Positions 1-9,059 are shown, numbered from the stretch's first letter. The stretch is 64,000 nt of DNA from JBMDXK01 sp048594375 (GCA_048594375.1 JBMDXK010000018.1:1-64000); one strand, 5' to 3'. Numbers and translations are program-made. The notes: generated by a model from the letters alone, not told the origin.

Positions 1-1895
1 ATACGCCGCGTGACCAGAAGACCCAACGTCTGGTTCATTTTGCGCCCTTCAAACGTGTAAATCATGGTGTAAAAGCGTCTGTGGCGTTTGAAATGCTCAA
101 CAAGCAAAGCATCCGGTGCGGGAATACTGGAAAAATTCTCCTGCACATCCAGCCATTCCTGCACCTCCTGTGGTAAGGTTTGCCATGCTGAACGGGTGGA
201 AAGAACCGTGCGCACGCCATCGGAAAGAAAACTGGAAAGCGGCATCTGCCCGCCGGAATAAGTGGGCAATTTCGGTTCTTTTGCCGCACTGGGACGCGCT
301 TGCAAAACCATATCCTTGATGCCAACAAATTCAAGGATTTGTCCTGCAAAGAAAAACGTATCCCCCGGTGTAAGCTGTTGCGCAAAATGTTCTTCCACAT
401 CGCCCAGCTCGATGCCGCGCCCCACACGGTTGAGCTTCTTCACTTTCAGCCGCGCCGCTTCAACAATCACGCCAATATTCTGCCGGTGCCGCTGCCCCAC
501 AGCCGGTGAGGCAATAACAAAGCCTTCCTCAATTTCATGCAGGCGGTGAAACCGCTCATAGCCTTCCAGCACATGCCCGCCATTGCAGGCAAACTGAAAC
601 AGAGCGTTGAACATTGCTTTATCAAGAGCCGCATAGGGTGCCGCATTGGTGATAAGCGCATAAAGCGCTTCCGGTTTTACAGGGGCAGAACAGGCAGCAT
701 TGATGATAAACTGCACCACTACATCCAGCGAACCGGCATAAAACGCTTCGTTATCCAGTTTTCCTCTGGCGATTGCCTGCATGGCGGCGCGGCATTCCAG
801 CACTTCAAAGCGGTTGGTTGGCACAAGAATGGCTTCGCTGACGGCATCAAGTTTATGGTTCGAGCGGCCAATGCGTTGCAGCAGACGGCTCACGCTTTTG
901 GGCGCACCGATCTGGATGACCCGATCCACATCACCCCAATCGATCCCCAGTTCCAGCGCCGAGGTGGCAATAACCGCGCGGAGTTTCCCCTGCGCCATCA
1001 TGTCTTCGGTTTTGCGCCGCTGCTCTTTGGAAAGCGAGCCATGGTAAATGGTAATCGGCAGCGTATCCTCGTTCACATCCCACAGCAGTTGCAGCATCAG
1101 CTCCGCTTGCGCACGGGTGTTCACAAACACGATGGTGGTCTTTGCCTGTTTGATCTGATTGTAAATATCGGTAGCCGCATAACGGGCGGTGAACCCCGCA
1201 AAAGGCAATGTTTTTTGTGCATTCAGCAAGCGAATATCCGGCTTGCTGGTGTCTTTCATGCGGATGACCGCCGCAGGATTGTTTCGTCCACCCAGCCATT
1301 GGGCAATGTGTTCGGGCATGGCCACGGTTGCGGAAAGACCAAACACCACGCATTGCGGCGCAAGGTGCCGCACCTGCGCCAGCGCCAGCGCTGTAAAATC
1401 CCCTCGCTTGGTGTGGGCAAAGCTATGCACTTCATCCATCACCACGCATTTCAGGCTGCCAAACAACTCTGGCGCGTTGGGGTGTGACAGCATCAGCATC
1501 AGCGATTCTGGCGTAGTCAACAGAATCTGCGGTGGTTTTTGCCGTTGCCGTGCCCGTTTGTGCGCAGGTGTATCTCCGGTGCGGCTTTCCACCTGCACGC
1601 CCAGTTTCATATCCTTGATAGGGCGGAGCAGATTGCGCTCGATGTCGTTGGTCAGCGCTTTTAAAGGCGAAATATAAAGGGTGTGCAGGCCATCGTGAGG
1701 CTGGGCATCAAGATCAATCAGGCTGGGCAGAAACCCCGCCAGCGTTTTACCCGTGCCGGTGGGCGCAATCAGCAGGGAGGATTGCTGTTTCTTGAACGCC
1801 TGCAACAGGCCAAGCTGATGCGGCCGCACTTCCCAACCACGGTGCGCAAACCAGTGTGCAAATTTTTCCGGCAAGGCTGGCGTTGTTTTTGTCAT
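1..1895 (-). CDS. Ligase-associated DEXH-box helicase (Lhr-like), 3' end outside window
   Basis: Superfamily 2 helicase of the Lhr/ligase-associated type, expected to unwind DNA in a repair pathway together with the exonuclease and ligase encoded next door. Translation of the minus strand from ATG at 1895 stays open to the window edge (about 630 residues). It shows a Walker A motif (APTGTGKT, near residue 45), a DEVH box (near residue 153), an SAT motif (GLSATVAMP), and the helicase C motifs (TSALELGIDWG and QRIGRSNH). Family members are about 800 residues, so roughly the last fifth is missing. The start lies 100 bases from the divergent exonuclease start, so the two probably share a promoter region. 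Family assignment is firm; the precise repair role is inferred from the gene neighbourhood. Confidence 0.93.
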   Translation of the reverse strand, partial: MTKTTPALPEKFAHWFAHRGWEVRPHQLGLLQAFKKQQSSLLIAPTGTGKTLAGFLPSLIDLDAQPHDGLHTLYISPLKALTNDIERNLLRPIKDMKLGVQVESRTGDTPAHKRARQRQKPPQILLTTPESLMLMLSHPNAPELFGSLKCVVMDEVHSFAHTKRGDFTALALAQVRHLAPQCVVFGLSATVAMPEHIAQWLGGRNNPAAVIRMKDTSKPDIRLLNAQKTLPFAGFTARYAATDIYNQIKQAKTTIVFVNTRAQAELMLQLLWDVNEDTLPITIYHGSLSKEQRRKTEDMMAQGKLRAVIATSALELGIDWGDVDRVIQIGAPKSVSRLLQRIGRSNHKLDAVSEAILVPTNRFEVLECRAAMQAIARGKLDNEAFYAGSLDVVVQFIINAACSAPVKPEALYALITNAAPYAALDKAMFNALFQFACNGGHVLEGYERFHRLHEIEEGFVIASPAVGQRHRQNIGVIVEAARLKVKKLNRVGRGIELGDVEEHFAQQLTPGDTFFFAGQILEFVGIKDMVLQARPSAAKEPKLPTYSGGQMPLSSFLSDGVRTVLSTRSAWQTLPQEVQEWLDVQENFSSIPAPDALLVEHFKRHRRFYTMIYTFEGRKMNQTLGLLVTRR

Positions 1896-1994
1896 GCAGC
1901 AATAACGCCGGAAAACACATGCCGGATCCAGCGGATAGGAAACAATTCTGCTGCCCAACTGTTACCGGAAGGCACAACGCACACAAGGACAGAC

Positions 1995-3005
1995 ATGGCA
2001 CACCCCCGTGACTGGATGGCAATCAGGCCGGAAGGTCTTTACTGCATTGCCGGTGATTTTTACATTGACCCCATGCGTCCCGTTGAGCGGGCGGTGATTA
2101 CCCATGGCCATGCTGACCATGCGCGCAGCGGCCACACAACGGTTTATGCAACGCCGGAAACGCTGGCGATTATGGATGTGCGCTATGGCCTGAATTGCTG
2201 TGAAAAGCGTGTGCCGCTGGAATATGGCGAGGTAGGCAGCATCAACGGCGTGAGCGTTACGCTGGTGCCTGCGGGGCATATTTTAGGCAGTGCGCAGGCC
2301 ATGCTGGAACATGACGGAGGGCGCATTGTTATCTCCGGCGATTACAAACGCCGCACCGACCCCACCTGCCAGCCGTTCCAGCCGGTGAAATGCGATGTGT
2401 TTGTGACTGAAGCCACTTTTGGGCTGCCGGTATTTATCCACCCCCCTGTGCAGGATGAAGTGCGCAAATTGCTGGAATCCCTGCGGCTCTTTCCTGACCG
2501 CTGCCATTTGATTGGCTGTTATGCTTTGGGCAAATGCCAGCGGTTGATTATGGAAATCCGCCAGCTCGGCTATACCAAGCCGATTTATCTGCACGGTGCG
2601 CTGCGCAAGCTGTGCGATTTTTATCAGGCACAAGGCATTGATCTGGGCGAGCTTATTCCTGTCTCGGAGGTCGATAAAAAATCACTGGGTGGGGAAATTG
2701 TGCTGGCGCCGCCTTCCGCATTGGCGGATCGCTGGTCGCGGGCATTGCCCAATGTGCTGACCTGCGCCGCTTCGGGCTGGATGCGGGTGCGCGCCCGCGC
2801 ACGGCAAAAACTGGTGGAACTGCCGCTGATTATTTCAGACCATTGCGATTGGGAGGAGCTGATCGAGACGGCAAAGGACGTGGGCGCACCGGAAGTATGG
2901 ATCACCCATGGCCGTGATGATGCCTTAAGCTATGAGCTTACCCGTTTGGGCTTTATTGCTCAGCCCTTGCATATGCTGGGCTATGAAGAAGATGAAGGGG
3001 AATAG
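1995..3005 (+). CDS. Ligase-associated DNA exonuclease, metallo-beta-lactamase fold
   Basis: Predicted DNA-end processing nuclease of the MBL/beta-CASP type that partners the adjacent ligase. The protein has 336 residues. The metal-binding HGHADH motif is at residues 37-42, with further metal ligands in the AGHILGSAQ and SGDYKRR segments, and a C-terminal ITHGRDD. I chose ATG 1995, preceded by an AAGGACAG ribosome site, and not the longer open frame from 1683, which would run back through the divergent helicase. The stop is two bases before the ligase start, so the two genes are translationally linked. The family is well recognised from helicase-exonuclease-ligase clusters; the substrate is inferred. 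Confidence 0.93.
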   Translation: MAHPRDWMAIRPEGLYCIAGDFYIDPMRPVERAVITHGHADHARSGHTTVYATPETLAIMDVRYGLNCCEKRVPLEYGEVGSINGVSVTLVPAGHILGSAQAMLEHDGGRIVISGDYKRRTDPTCQPFQPVKCDVFVTEATFGLPVFIHPPVQDEVRKLLESLRLFPDRCHLIGCYALGKCQRLIMEIRQLGYTKPIYLHGALRKLCDFYQAQGIDLGELIPVSEVDKKSLGGEIVLAPPSALADRWSRALPNVLTCAASGWMRVRARARQKLVELPLIISDHCDWEELIETAKDVGAPEVWITHGRDDALSYELTRLGFIAQPLHMLGYEEDEGE

Positions 3006-3007
3006 GG

Positions 3008-4591
3008 ATGCAAGCTTTCGCAGCACTTCTCGACAAACTCTATTTCACCACCAGCAACAAGGCCAAAGCTTTATTCCTGCAAGAATATCTGCGTGCAACG
3101 CCAGACCCTGACCGCGGTTTTGCAGTGGCCGCGCTGGCCGGTGATCTGAGCTTCGATCTCTTTAAACGCCACGTCATCACCGATCTGATCCGCGCCCGGG
3201 TTGATCCGGTGCTGTACGATCTTTCCCGCGATTATGTGGGTGAAACGTCCGAAACCGTTGCGCATCTGTGGCCGGTGTCGCAGCCGGTGACGCTGCTCAA
3301 CCGTCTGCCGCTGCTGCATGAAGTGATTGCCCGTTTTCAGGCCGAAGACAAGCAGGGCATCCGCGATTATCTGGTGCTGCTGCTGGACAACATGACGCCT
3401 GAACAGCGCTGGGCATTGCTGAAGCTGGGTACGCGGGGTTTACGGGTGGGTGTGTCCGCGCGGTTTATTAAAAATGTACTGGCCGAATACGGTAATGTGG
3501 GCGTGGATGAAGTGGAAAGCGTCTGGCATGGCGTAAAGCCACCCTATGAACCGCTGTTCGACTGGCTGGAAAAGCGCAGCCCCCGCCCCGATGTTTCAGG
3601 CAGTATAACCTATCATCCGGTAATGCTGTCTCACCCGCTGGAAGACCGCGAGCTGGCACTGTTGTCGCCGGAAGAATTTAGCGCCGAATGGAAATATGAC
3701 GGCATCCGTGTGCAGATTGTCTCGTCTCCCAAAGGCGCGGCGCTGTTTTCCCGTACAGGCGATGACATCAGCCATTCCTTCCCCGATCTGGTGGAGCAAT
3801 TCACCTTTAATGCGGTGCTGGATGGCGAATTGCTGGTGCGCAAGGAAGGCATGATTGCTTCCTTCAACGACTTGCAGCAAAGGCTGGGTCGCAAAGCGCC
3901 CACACGCAAACTCATGGAAACTTATCCAGCACATCTTGTGCTGTATGATGCGCTGGAGCTGGAGGGCATAGACCAGCGTCCTTTGCCGTTTACAGAGCGC
4001 CGCACACATTTGCAGGAGTGGTTTGAAGCGTTCAACCCTGATTTCATGGAAATCTCGCCCCTGCTGGGGTGGCAGAGCGGAGATGATCTGCTCGCTATGC
4101 GCAATACCGCCAACCGCGAACAGGATAACTTCATCGAAGGGCTGATGCTCAAACGCAAGGATAGCCCCTACCTTTCCGGTCGCCCGAAAGGGCATTGGTA
4201 TAAATGGAAGCGCGATCCTTTGATGGTGGATGCGGTGCTGATGTATGCGCAGCGCGGTTCGGGCAAGCGGTCGTCGTTTTATTCCGATTACACTTTTGGC
4301 CTGTGGAAAGGGGAAGAGCTGCTGCCGATTGGTAAAGCGTATTCGGGCTTTACGGATGCGGAATTAAAACAGCTTGATAACTGGATACGCGCCCACACCA
4401 CCAACCGTTTTGGCCCTGTGCGCGAAGTAGAACGCGGGATTGTGTTTGAAGTGGCGTTCGATGCGGTGAATACCTCGGCGCGGCACAAATCAGGTTTTGC
4501 GTTGCGCTTTCCGCGCATTAACCGCATCCGGTGGGATAAACCCGTAGCCGATGCCGATCAGATGGAAAACCTGGAAAAAATGCTGACGTGA
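3008..4591 (+). CDS. ATP-dependent DNA ligase
   Basis: ATP-dependent DNA ligase of 527 residues, a second ligase besides the usual NAD-dependent LigA. An N-terminal DNA-binding domain (about residues 1-200) is followed by the nucleotidyltransferase domain, with the adenylation motif WKYDGIR near residue 229 giving the catalytic lysine, DGELL as a later motif, EGLMLKRKDSPY and KWKRDPL (motifs IV-V). A C-terminal OB domain ends with RFPRINRIRWDK. It begins two bases after the exonuclease gene and forms one operon with it. This class works with the MBL exonuclease and the DEXH helicase in DNA repair, though the exact lesion is not settled. An AT-rich palindrome follows the stop. Confidence 0.95.
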   Translation: MQAFAALLDKLYFTTSNKAKALFLQEYLRATPDPDRGFAVAALAGDLSFDLFKRHVITDLIRARVDPVLYDLSRDYVGETSETVAHLWPVSQPVTLLNRLPLLHEVIARFQAEDKQGIRDYLVLLLDNMTPEQRWALLKLGTRGLRVGVSARFIKNVLAEYGNVGVDEVESVWHGVKPPYEPLFDWLEKRSPRPDVSGSITYHPVMLSHPLEDRELALLSPEEFSAEWKYDGIRVQIVSSPKGAALFSRTGDDISHSFPDLVEQFTFNAVLDGELLVRKEGMIASFNDLQQRLGRKAPTRKLMETYPAHLVLYDALELEGIDQRPLPFTERRTHLQEWFEAFNPDFMEISPLLGWQSGDDLLAMRNTANREQDNFIEGLMLKRKDSPYLSGRPKGHWYKWKRDPLMVDAVLMYAQRGSGKRSSFYSDYTFGLWKGEELLPIGKAYSGFTDAELKQLDNWIRAHTTNRFGPVREVERGIVFEVAFDAVNTSARHKSGFALRFPRINRIRWDKPVADADQMENLEKMLT

Positions 4592-4609
4592 AAAAAATTT
4601 AAAAGAGTT

Positions 4610-4664
4610 GTTTAGCTTTGCTAGCCTTGGCTCCAATAAAATGATCATTTATTGGAGCTCGGCT
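4610..4664. repeat. Palindromic intergenic repeat, copy 1
   Basis: An arm reading TTTAGCTTTGCTAGCCTTGG (4611-4630) leads into a palindrome, CTCCAATAAA...TTTATTGGAG (4631-4657) with TGATCA at its centre, followed by CTCGGCT. The same three-part pattern recurs at 8682, 14789 and, more weakly, 25753. It lies between convergent genes and may also stop transcription, though there is no run of T. Confidence 0.7.
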
Positions 4665-4678
4665 ATAATTTCATGTTA

Positions 4679-5533
4679 TCAGGAATTAACGATAGTTCCT
4701 CCATTCGGGTGCAATACTTGGCCTGTCATATAGGATGCCTCGTCCGATGCCAGAAACACATGGCATGAAGCCACCTCATTCGGTTGTCCGGGGCGTTTCA
4801 TTGGCGCGCTTGCGCCATGTTCGGCGGTTTTTTGCGCATCAAAAGATGCTGGAATAAGAGGTGTCCAGATAGGGCCCGGGGCTACCGCATTCACGCGGAT
4901 TCCCCGCTTCAGGAGTGCTTGCGAGAGAGACCGCGTAAAAGATACAATTGCACCACGCGTTGCTGCGTAATCAATCAGCTCGGCATGACCTTTATAAGCT
5001 GTAATGGATGTTGTATTGACAATGCTTGCCCCTTCTTTCATATGGCGGAGAGCCATTTTTGTCATGTAAAAATAGCCAAAAACGTTGGTTTTGAAAGTAC
5101 GCTCAAGCTGTTGAGCGGAGATTTCCAACGGATCATCAACTTCATGTTGTTCTGCGGCATTGTTTACCAGAATGTCCAGTTTTCCAAAGGCATTCACTAC
5201 TTTCTCGACAGCATTTTCGCAGAAAGTTTCATCGCCAATATCACCCGCGATTTTTATGGCTGCCGCTCCTTCGCGCTCTATCAGGGAAAGGGTATCCTGT
5301 GCATCCTTTTCTTCATTCTTATACAGAAGAGCAACATTTGCCCCTTCGCGCGCCATGTTGACCGCTATAGCTCTGCCGATACCGCTATCGCCCCCGGTTA
5401 TAAGAACAACTTTTCCCTTCAGCCGATCTGCTCCCTTAAAACGAGGCGCGTAATCGGGGTGCGGGTGCATTTCAAATTCATTGCCGGGCTGTTGGTTCTG
5501 GTGTTGAGGGGGCATAGTTTGCTGAGTGGACAC
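4679..5533 (-). CDS. SDR-family oxidoreductase, YhdG/general-stress type, with altered catalytic lysine
   Basis: NAD(P)-dependent short-chain dehydrogenase of 284 residues with the long N-terminal extension typical of the general-stress (YhdG/Gsp39, glucose dehydrogenase-like) subgroup. The cofactor motif TGGDSGIGRA is at residues 46-55, NNAA at 124-127, Ser176 and Tyr189. The residue four after Tyr189 is Arg193 (YAATRGA), where the family has Lys; the codon is CGT in the sequence. GTG 5533 is the start, with AAAGGAG upstream. The gene is 37 bases after katE and probably cotranscribed with it. The substrate is unknown. Such SDRs often sit with catalase and YciE-type stress proteins, as here. 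Confidence 0.9.
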   Translation of the reverse strand: MSTQQTMPPQHQNQQPGNEFEMHPHPDYAPRFKGADRLKGKVVLITGGDSGIGRAIAVNMAREGANVALLYKNEEKDAQDTLSLIEREGAAAIKIAGDIGDETFCENAVEKVVNAFGKLDILVNNAAEQHEVDDPLEISAQQLERTFKTNVFGYFYMTKMALRHMKEGASIVNTTSITAYKGHAELIDYAATRGAIVSFTRSLSQALLKRGIRVNAVAPGPIWTPLIPASFDAQKTAEHGASAPMKRPGQPNEVASCHVFLASDEASYMTGQVLHPNGGTIVNS

Positions 5534-5570
5534 AGTATTCTCCTTTCAAAGTTTCAAATATCTTTTCCAT

Positions 5571-7676
5571 TTAAGCGGCTACTTCGTCCCTATCCCAAAA
5601 TCGTATTTTTGTGCATTGCCTCAAAAAGGAAGATGTATCTTCCTGAGTGCTCAACGTCAGAACGCCGGCATCCGTTTGGCTTTTAATTCCGGAGGCTTTT
5701 AACAATGGCAATGCGCCCACGGTATGAGCAATAAATTTCTTATGAGCAAAAGCATCGGTCACAAAATCACGGGCTTCTGGCAGTGCAGCCAGTGATGCCG
5801 CCTCTTTTTCCGAAAGAATTAAAGCAACAGCATCGTAAAGAACCGAAGGTGCTCCTTTTATCATTTCCTGCGCTTCAACGGCTGTGCCGTCAGAAGTAAG
5901 AATCATGCCGACATGGGTTCCCACAATCTCAACGGTTGCCCCTTCTGAAGCCGCGGCTTGGCATAATTGTTGAAGTATGGCGCTATCAGCGCCTTCACTG
6001 ATAAAAATACCAAGTTTGCGGCCCTTGAAACTTTGCGGACTATTTTCAAGAATACTGAGGGCAGGAGATGATGGCAAATCATGGCGCACCGCTACCGTGG
6101 TTTTCATCGGCGCGGGCAAAGACAATATGCCTAGCTTTTCAGCAACCGTTGCGGCAAGTCCATTATCAATATGCAGGAGATGGGAAACAACACGTTCACG
6201 AATAACGGCTGTTTTCACCTTGCTCAATTCAAATACCAGTGCGTCCATAATGTGCTTTTGTTCAACGGAGGTCTGGCTGATAAAGAATTGCCTTGCCTGA
6301 CTATAATGATCGGCAAAACTTTCAGGACGCAAGCGCCGTTTTTCACCGGCTTCCTGTGCAGGATAACTTGCAAATCCCGTGCGTGGACAGGCGCGCGCAT
6401 TTTCTGGAGCAGACCACGAGTTTGGCTGATAATTCACGCGGCCTTTGGGATTGCGCATGGCCATATGCCCATCTTGCTGGAAATGGTGCATGGGGCAGCG
6501 CGGTGCATTGATCGGAATATGGGTAAAGTTAGGGCTTCCAAGCCGCTTAAGTTGTGTATCGAGATAAGAAAAGTTACGCCCTTGCAAAAGAGGATCGTTA
6601 GAAAAATCTATCCCTGGCACAATGTTATTGGTGCAAAAAGCCACCTGTTCGGTTTCGGCAAAGAAATTATCGACCATGCGGTCTAGCACGAGCCGCCCGA
6701 CACGGCGAACAGGCAGAATCTCTTCAGGAATAATCTTGGTGGGATCAAGAATGTCAAAATCAAATTTATCCGCAAAGTCTTCATCAAACAGCTGTAAGCC
6801 CAGCTCCCATTCTGGAAAGTCGCCTGCTTGAATCGTGTCCCAAAGATCACGCCGATGGAAGTCAGGATCAGCACCATTGATTTTAACCGCTTCATTCCAC
6901 AAAACCGACTGCATTCCCTGCTTGGGTTTCCAGTGGAACTTAACGAAAGTTGATTGTCCTTGGTCGTTGACCAGCCGGAAGGTATGCACACCAAAACCTT
7001 CCATAAATCGGAAAGAACGTGGCAAAGCCCGGTCAGACATGATCCACATCACCATGTGCATACTTTCCGGCGTCAGAGAGATGAAATCCCAAAAATTATC
7101 ATGGGCTGTCTGGGCTTGCGGAAAGCCGCGATCCGGCTCGTCCTTGGCGGCATGGATAAGGTCAGGGAATTTGATGGCATCCTGAATGAAAAAGACGGGA
7201 ATGTTATTGCCAACCAGATCCCAGTTTCCCTGCTGGGTATAAAATTTTACAGCAAAACCGCGCACGTCGCGGGCAAGATCCGCAGAGCCTTTATTCCCTG
7301 CTACCGTTGAAAAACGGACGAATACAGGTGTTTTTTCACCCGCCCGCTGAAACAGGTCAGCGGAGGTAATAGCGTTGAGGGATTCGTAGGTTTCAAAAAA
7401 ACCATGCGCACCATAGCCGCGTGCATGGACAACGCGCTCAGGAATACGCTCGTGATCGAAATGGAATATTTTTTCCCGAAAATGGAAGTCCTCCAAAAGC
7501 GCGGGGCCACGGTCGCCAATGCGGAGCGTATTTTCATCATCGGCGACAGGCACGCCATGGGCTGTGGTCAATACCGGATGAGATGCATCTGCATGTTGAT
7601 GAAGCTCTCCTCCTGCCCCAATTGAAACGGGGGGATGTGCAGGGTTTGTGGTTTCATTTTTAGGAGAGCCAGACAT
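5571..7676 (-). CDS. katE: Large-subunit catalase (HPII/KatE type)
   Basis: Haem catalase that disproportionates hydrogen peroxide, in the cytoplasm. It has 701 residues, the size of clade 2 large-subunit enzymes. Catalytic His84 lies in VVHARGYGAHG, the active-site Asn region is VGNNIPVFF, and the haem-ligand tyrosine is in FSYLDTQL near residue 370. The last 140 residues form the flavodoxin/DJ-1-like extra domain (KLGIFISEGAD) seen in this clade. I chose ATG 7676, preceded by AAGGGA at a 6-base spacing, over the upstream ATG at 7697. A GGAAC-N18-GTT motif about 40 bases upstream suggests control by an EcfG-type sigma factor. The SDR gene follows in the same direction. Confidence 0.96.
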   Translation of the reverse strand: MSGSPKNETTNPAHPPVSIGAGGELHQHADASHPVLTTAHGVPVADDENTLRIGDRGPALLEDFHFREKIFHFDHERIPERVVHARGYGAHGFFETYESLNAITSADLFQRAGEKTPVFVRFSTVAGNKGSADLARDVRGFAVKFYTQQGNWDLVGNNIPVFFIQDAIKFPDLIHAAKDEPDRGFPQAQTAHDNFWDFISLTPESMHMVMWIMSDRALPRSFRFMEGFGVHTFRLVNDQGQSTFVKFHWKPKQGMQSVLWNEAVKINGADPDFHRRDLWDTIQAGDFPEWELGLQLFDEDFADKFDFDILDPTKIIPEEILPVRRVGRLVLDRMVDNFFAETEQVAFCTNNIVPGIDFSNDPLLQGRNFSYLDTQLKRLGSPNFTHIPINAPRCPMHHFQQDGHMAMRNPKGRVNYQPNSWSAPENARACPRTGFASYPAQEAGEKRRLRPESFADHYSQARQFFISQTSVEQKHIMDALVFELSKVKTAVIRERVVSHLLHIDNGLAATVAEKLGILSLPAPMKTTVAVRHDLPSSPALSILENSPQSFKGRKLGIFISEGADSAILQQLCQAAASEGATVEIVGTHVGMILTSDGTAVEAQEMIKGAPSVLYDAVALILSEKEAASLAALPEARDFVTDAFAHKKFIAHTVGALPLLKASGIKSQTDAGVLTLSTQEDTSSFLRQCTKIRFWDRDEVAA

Positions 7677-7715
7677 AATATTCCCTTTGACATACAAAAT
7701 GTTAAGTGAATATCT

Positions 7716-7741
7716 AACTCGCTCTCAAGGGGCATAGTTCC
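7716..7741 (-). promoter_or_regulatory. Candidate EcfG-type promoter of katE
   Basis: On the minus strand GGAAC (7741-7737) is followed after 18 bases by GTT (7718-7716), close to the alphaproteobacterial general-stress consensus GGAAC-N16-17-CGTT. It lies 40 bases before the chosen katE start. The rest of 7677-7990 is the divergent katE/yciE control region and holds no gene I can support. Confidence 0.5.
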
Positions 7742-7925
7742 TTTAAAATAGCCAAAATTGATAAAGGCTTTCCCACCATTATTGTCACAGATACGCTGTG
7801 TTTACTTTTGGACAAATGCAGGAAAGCCATATAATTCCGCTTCAATGCGCATCTTGAAGCGGTGGCACATGATGTCATTTTACAGAATTGGCACATTGAA
7901 AAATAAAGCATTTTTCTTATTTTCA

Positions 7926-7950
7926 GGAACTATCGTGCTTGTGATCTGTT
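7926..7950 (+). promoter_or_regulatory. Candidate EcfG-type promoter of the YciE-like gene
   Basis: GGAAC at 7926-7930 and GTT at 7948-7950 are 17 bases apart, matching the general-stress promoter pattern. Both this copy and the katE copy begin GGAACTAT. The start codon of the ferritin-like gene is 41 bases downstream. Confidence 0.55.
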
Positions 7951-7990
7951 TACCTAGCACCGCTCATAACAAAAATAAGAGAGAAATATA

Positions 7991-8497
7991 ATGCATACTG
8001 AAAATATGGAAAAAGCCCGCGAAATTTTTGTTGTTGGTCTGCGCAATGCTTATGCGCTGGAGAGCGAAGCCCTTTCTATAATGAATGCGCAAGTGGATCG
8101 TATGGATGCCTATCCTGCCGTTAGAAACCGCATTCAGGTACATATTGAGGAAACAAAAATTCAGCAGCAACGGCTTGAAAGTATTTTATCGTCTTTGGAT
8201 GAAGATTATTCTTCTTTAAAAAATGCCGCCGCGACCGTCATGGGTAAAATGGCAGCCATGGGACATGCCGTTGCGGATGATGAAATTCTTAAAAATAGTT
8301 TTGCCGATTTCGCATTTGAAAACTTTGAAATTGCAAGCTACACATCGCTGATTACCATGGCGCAAGCTCTTAATATGAATACGGCAGTGCCTTTGCTCGA
8401 GCAAACGTTGGCAGAAGAAAAAGCCATGGCACAATGGCTGAACGATAATATGCCGAAAGTGACTACCGATTATCTGATGCGCGCTCAGGCAAGTTAG
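7991..8497 (+). CDS. YciE/YciF-type ferritin-like protein (DUF892)
   Basis: A 168-residue, all-helical DUF892 protein related to E. coli YciE and YciF. The family has a ferritin-like di-iron four-helix bundle, with ligands of the kind visible here: Glu in YALESEAL, the HIEETKIQQQRLE helix, and the C-terminal EQTLAEEKAM helix. Its physiological role is undefined but members are general-stress proteins. It is divergent from katE and has its own candidate EcfG promoter; GAGAG precedes the ATG. A strong hairpin terminator follows. Its GC content appears lower than that of the ligase genes upstream. Confidence 0.92.
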   Translation: MHTENMEKAREIFVVGLRNAYALESEALSIMNAQVDRMDAYPAVRNRIQVHIEETKIQQQRLESILSSLDEDYSSLKNAAATVMGKMAAMGHAVADDEILKNSFADFAFENFEIASYTSLITMAQALNMNTAVPLLEQTLAEEKAMAQWLNDNMPKVTTDYLMRAQAS

Positions 8498-8523
8498 AAA
8501 ACAGACGAAAATTGAGAATAATC

Positions 8524-8552
8524 GGCGCTGCATGGATGTGCAGCGCCTTTTT
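8524..8552 (+). terminator. Rho-independent terminator after the YciE-like gene
   Basis: Stem GGCGCTGCA (8524-8532) pairs with TGCAGCGCC (8539-8547) around a 6-base loop, then TTTTT. Confidence 0.85.
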
Positions 8553-8681
8553 CACATTTAGGGCTGTAAGAATACCTTGACGCAACCGTCTTTCCTCGAG
8601 AGGAAAGTGAAATATAGTGTATACGCATAATAAAATAATTATGCGTTTTCGTTATAACGCTTTGCTTTTTATTAGGGTTTC

Positions 8682-8717
8682 ACCAGATAAAATGATCATT
8701 TTATCTGGTACTCGGCT
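8682..8717. repeat. Palindromic intergenic repeat, copy 2 (perfect 28-base palindrome)
   Basis: Bases 8682-8709 form a perfect palindrome, ACCAGATAAAATGA and its reverse complement, centred on TGATCA. It is followed by a single A and CTCGGCT (8711-8717), the same right arm as copy 1 at 4658. The two copies lie on either side of the stress gene cluster in the same orientation. Confidence 0.75.
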
Positions 8718-8780
8718 TTACAGACTTCAATTAAAAATTTATATGAAAATATTATAAGTATTCGTCTTTACGCAATCTTT

Positions 8781-8924
8781 AGCTTCGCTGGTCGACGGCT
8801 CTAAAAGCAGAGCAGAGTAAAACAAGTGCTCAGAAAATACTATGCTATCCTTAAGCAAAACTCTTCCTTGCCCCTCGAAGAATGCAAGCTTGAATTGGCG
8901 ACTCTGTGGCGACTCGCTCAATAG
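8781..8924 (+). pseudogene. Decayed tail of an IS1595-family (IS1016-like) transposase
   Basis: From 8805 a frame reads KQSRVKQVLRKYYAIL... then PLEECKLEL and stops at 8922-8924. This resembles the C-terminal AKRxLRKYNGI...FPLFLKECEFRF segment of IS1595/IS1016 transposases. The bases before it (8781-8800, AGCTTCGCTGGTCGACGGCT) match the dispersed repeat arm. The related relic near 52.5 kb aligns with this one over about 110 bases. No start, no DDE residues and no terminal repeats remain. The opposite-strand frame at 8739-8936 is a shadow. Confidence 0.55.
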
Positions 8925-8982
8925 TTCACTCTGCATGTGAACAACGCTATTTTCATAACTCTATGAAATACAATTGAAATAA

Positions 8983-9059
8983 TGGTACAACTGCCCCGGC
9001 TCGAACGGGGGACCTCCTGATCCACAATCAGGCGCTCTAACCAACTGAGCTACAGCTGC
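8983..9059 (-). tRNA. tRNA-His (GTG anticodon), lacking G-1
   Basis: The minus strand folds as a cloverleaf: acceptor GCAGCTG with CAGTTGT, D arm AGCTCAGTTGGTTAGAGC, anticodon stem CCTGA/TCAGG around TTGTGGA (anticodon GUG), and T arm with GTTCGAG. CCA is encoded. Position -1 is T, not G, and the discriminator is A73. The loss of G-1 with A73 is a known feature of a large alphaproteobacterial group whose HisRS recognises the tRNA differently. Residue 1 to 72 is a G-U pair. The 3' end points toward the stress cluster. Confidence 0.95.

Noticed and set aside
537..1487. Plus-strand frame of 316 codons opposite the helicase
   Set aside because: The minus strand codes for clear helicase motifs over the same bases.
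4592..9059. Integrative island ending in tRNA-His
   Set aside because: No direct repeat of the tRNA 3' end near 4.6 kb and no integrase gene, so a classical tRNA-site insertion is not supported.
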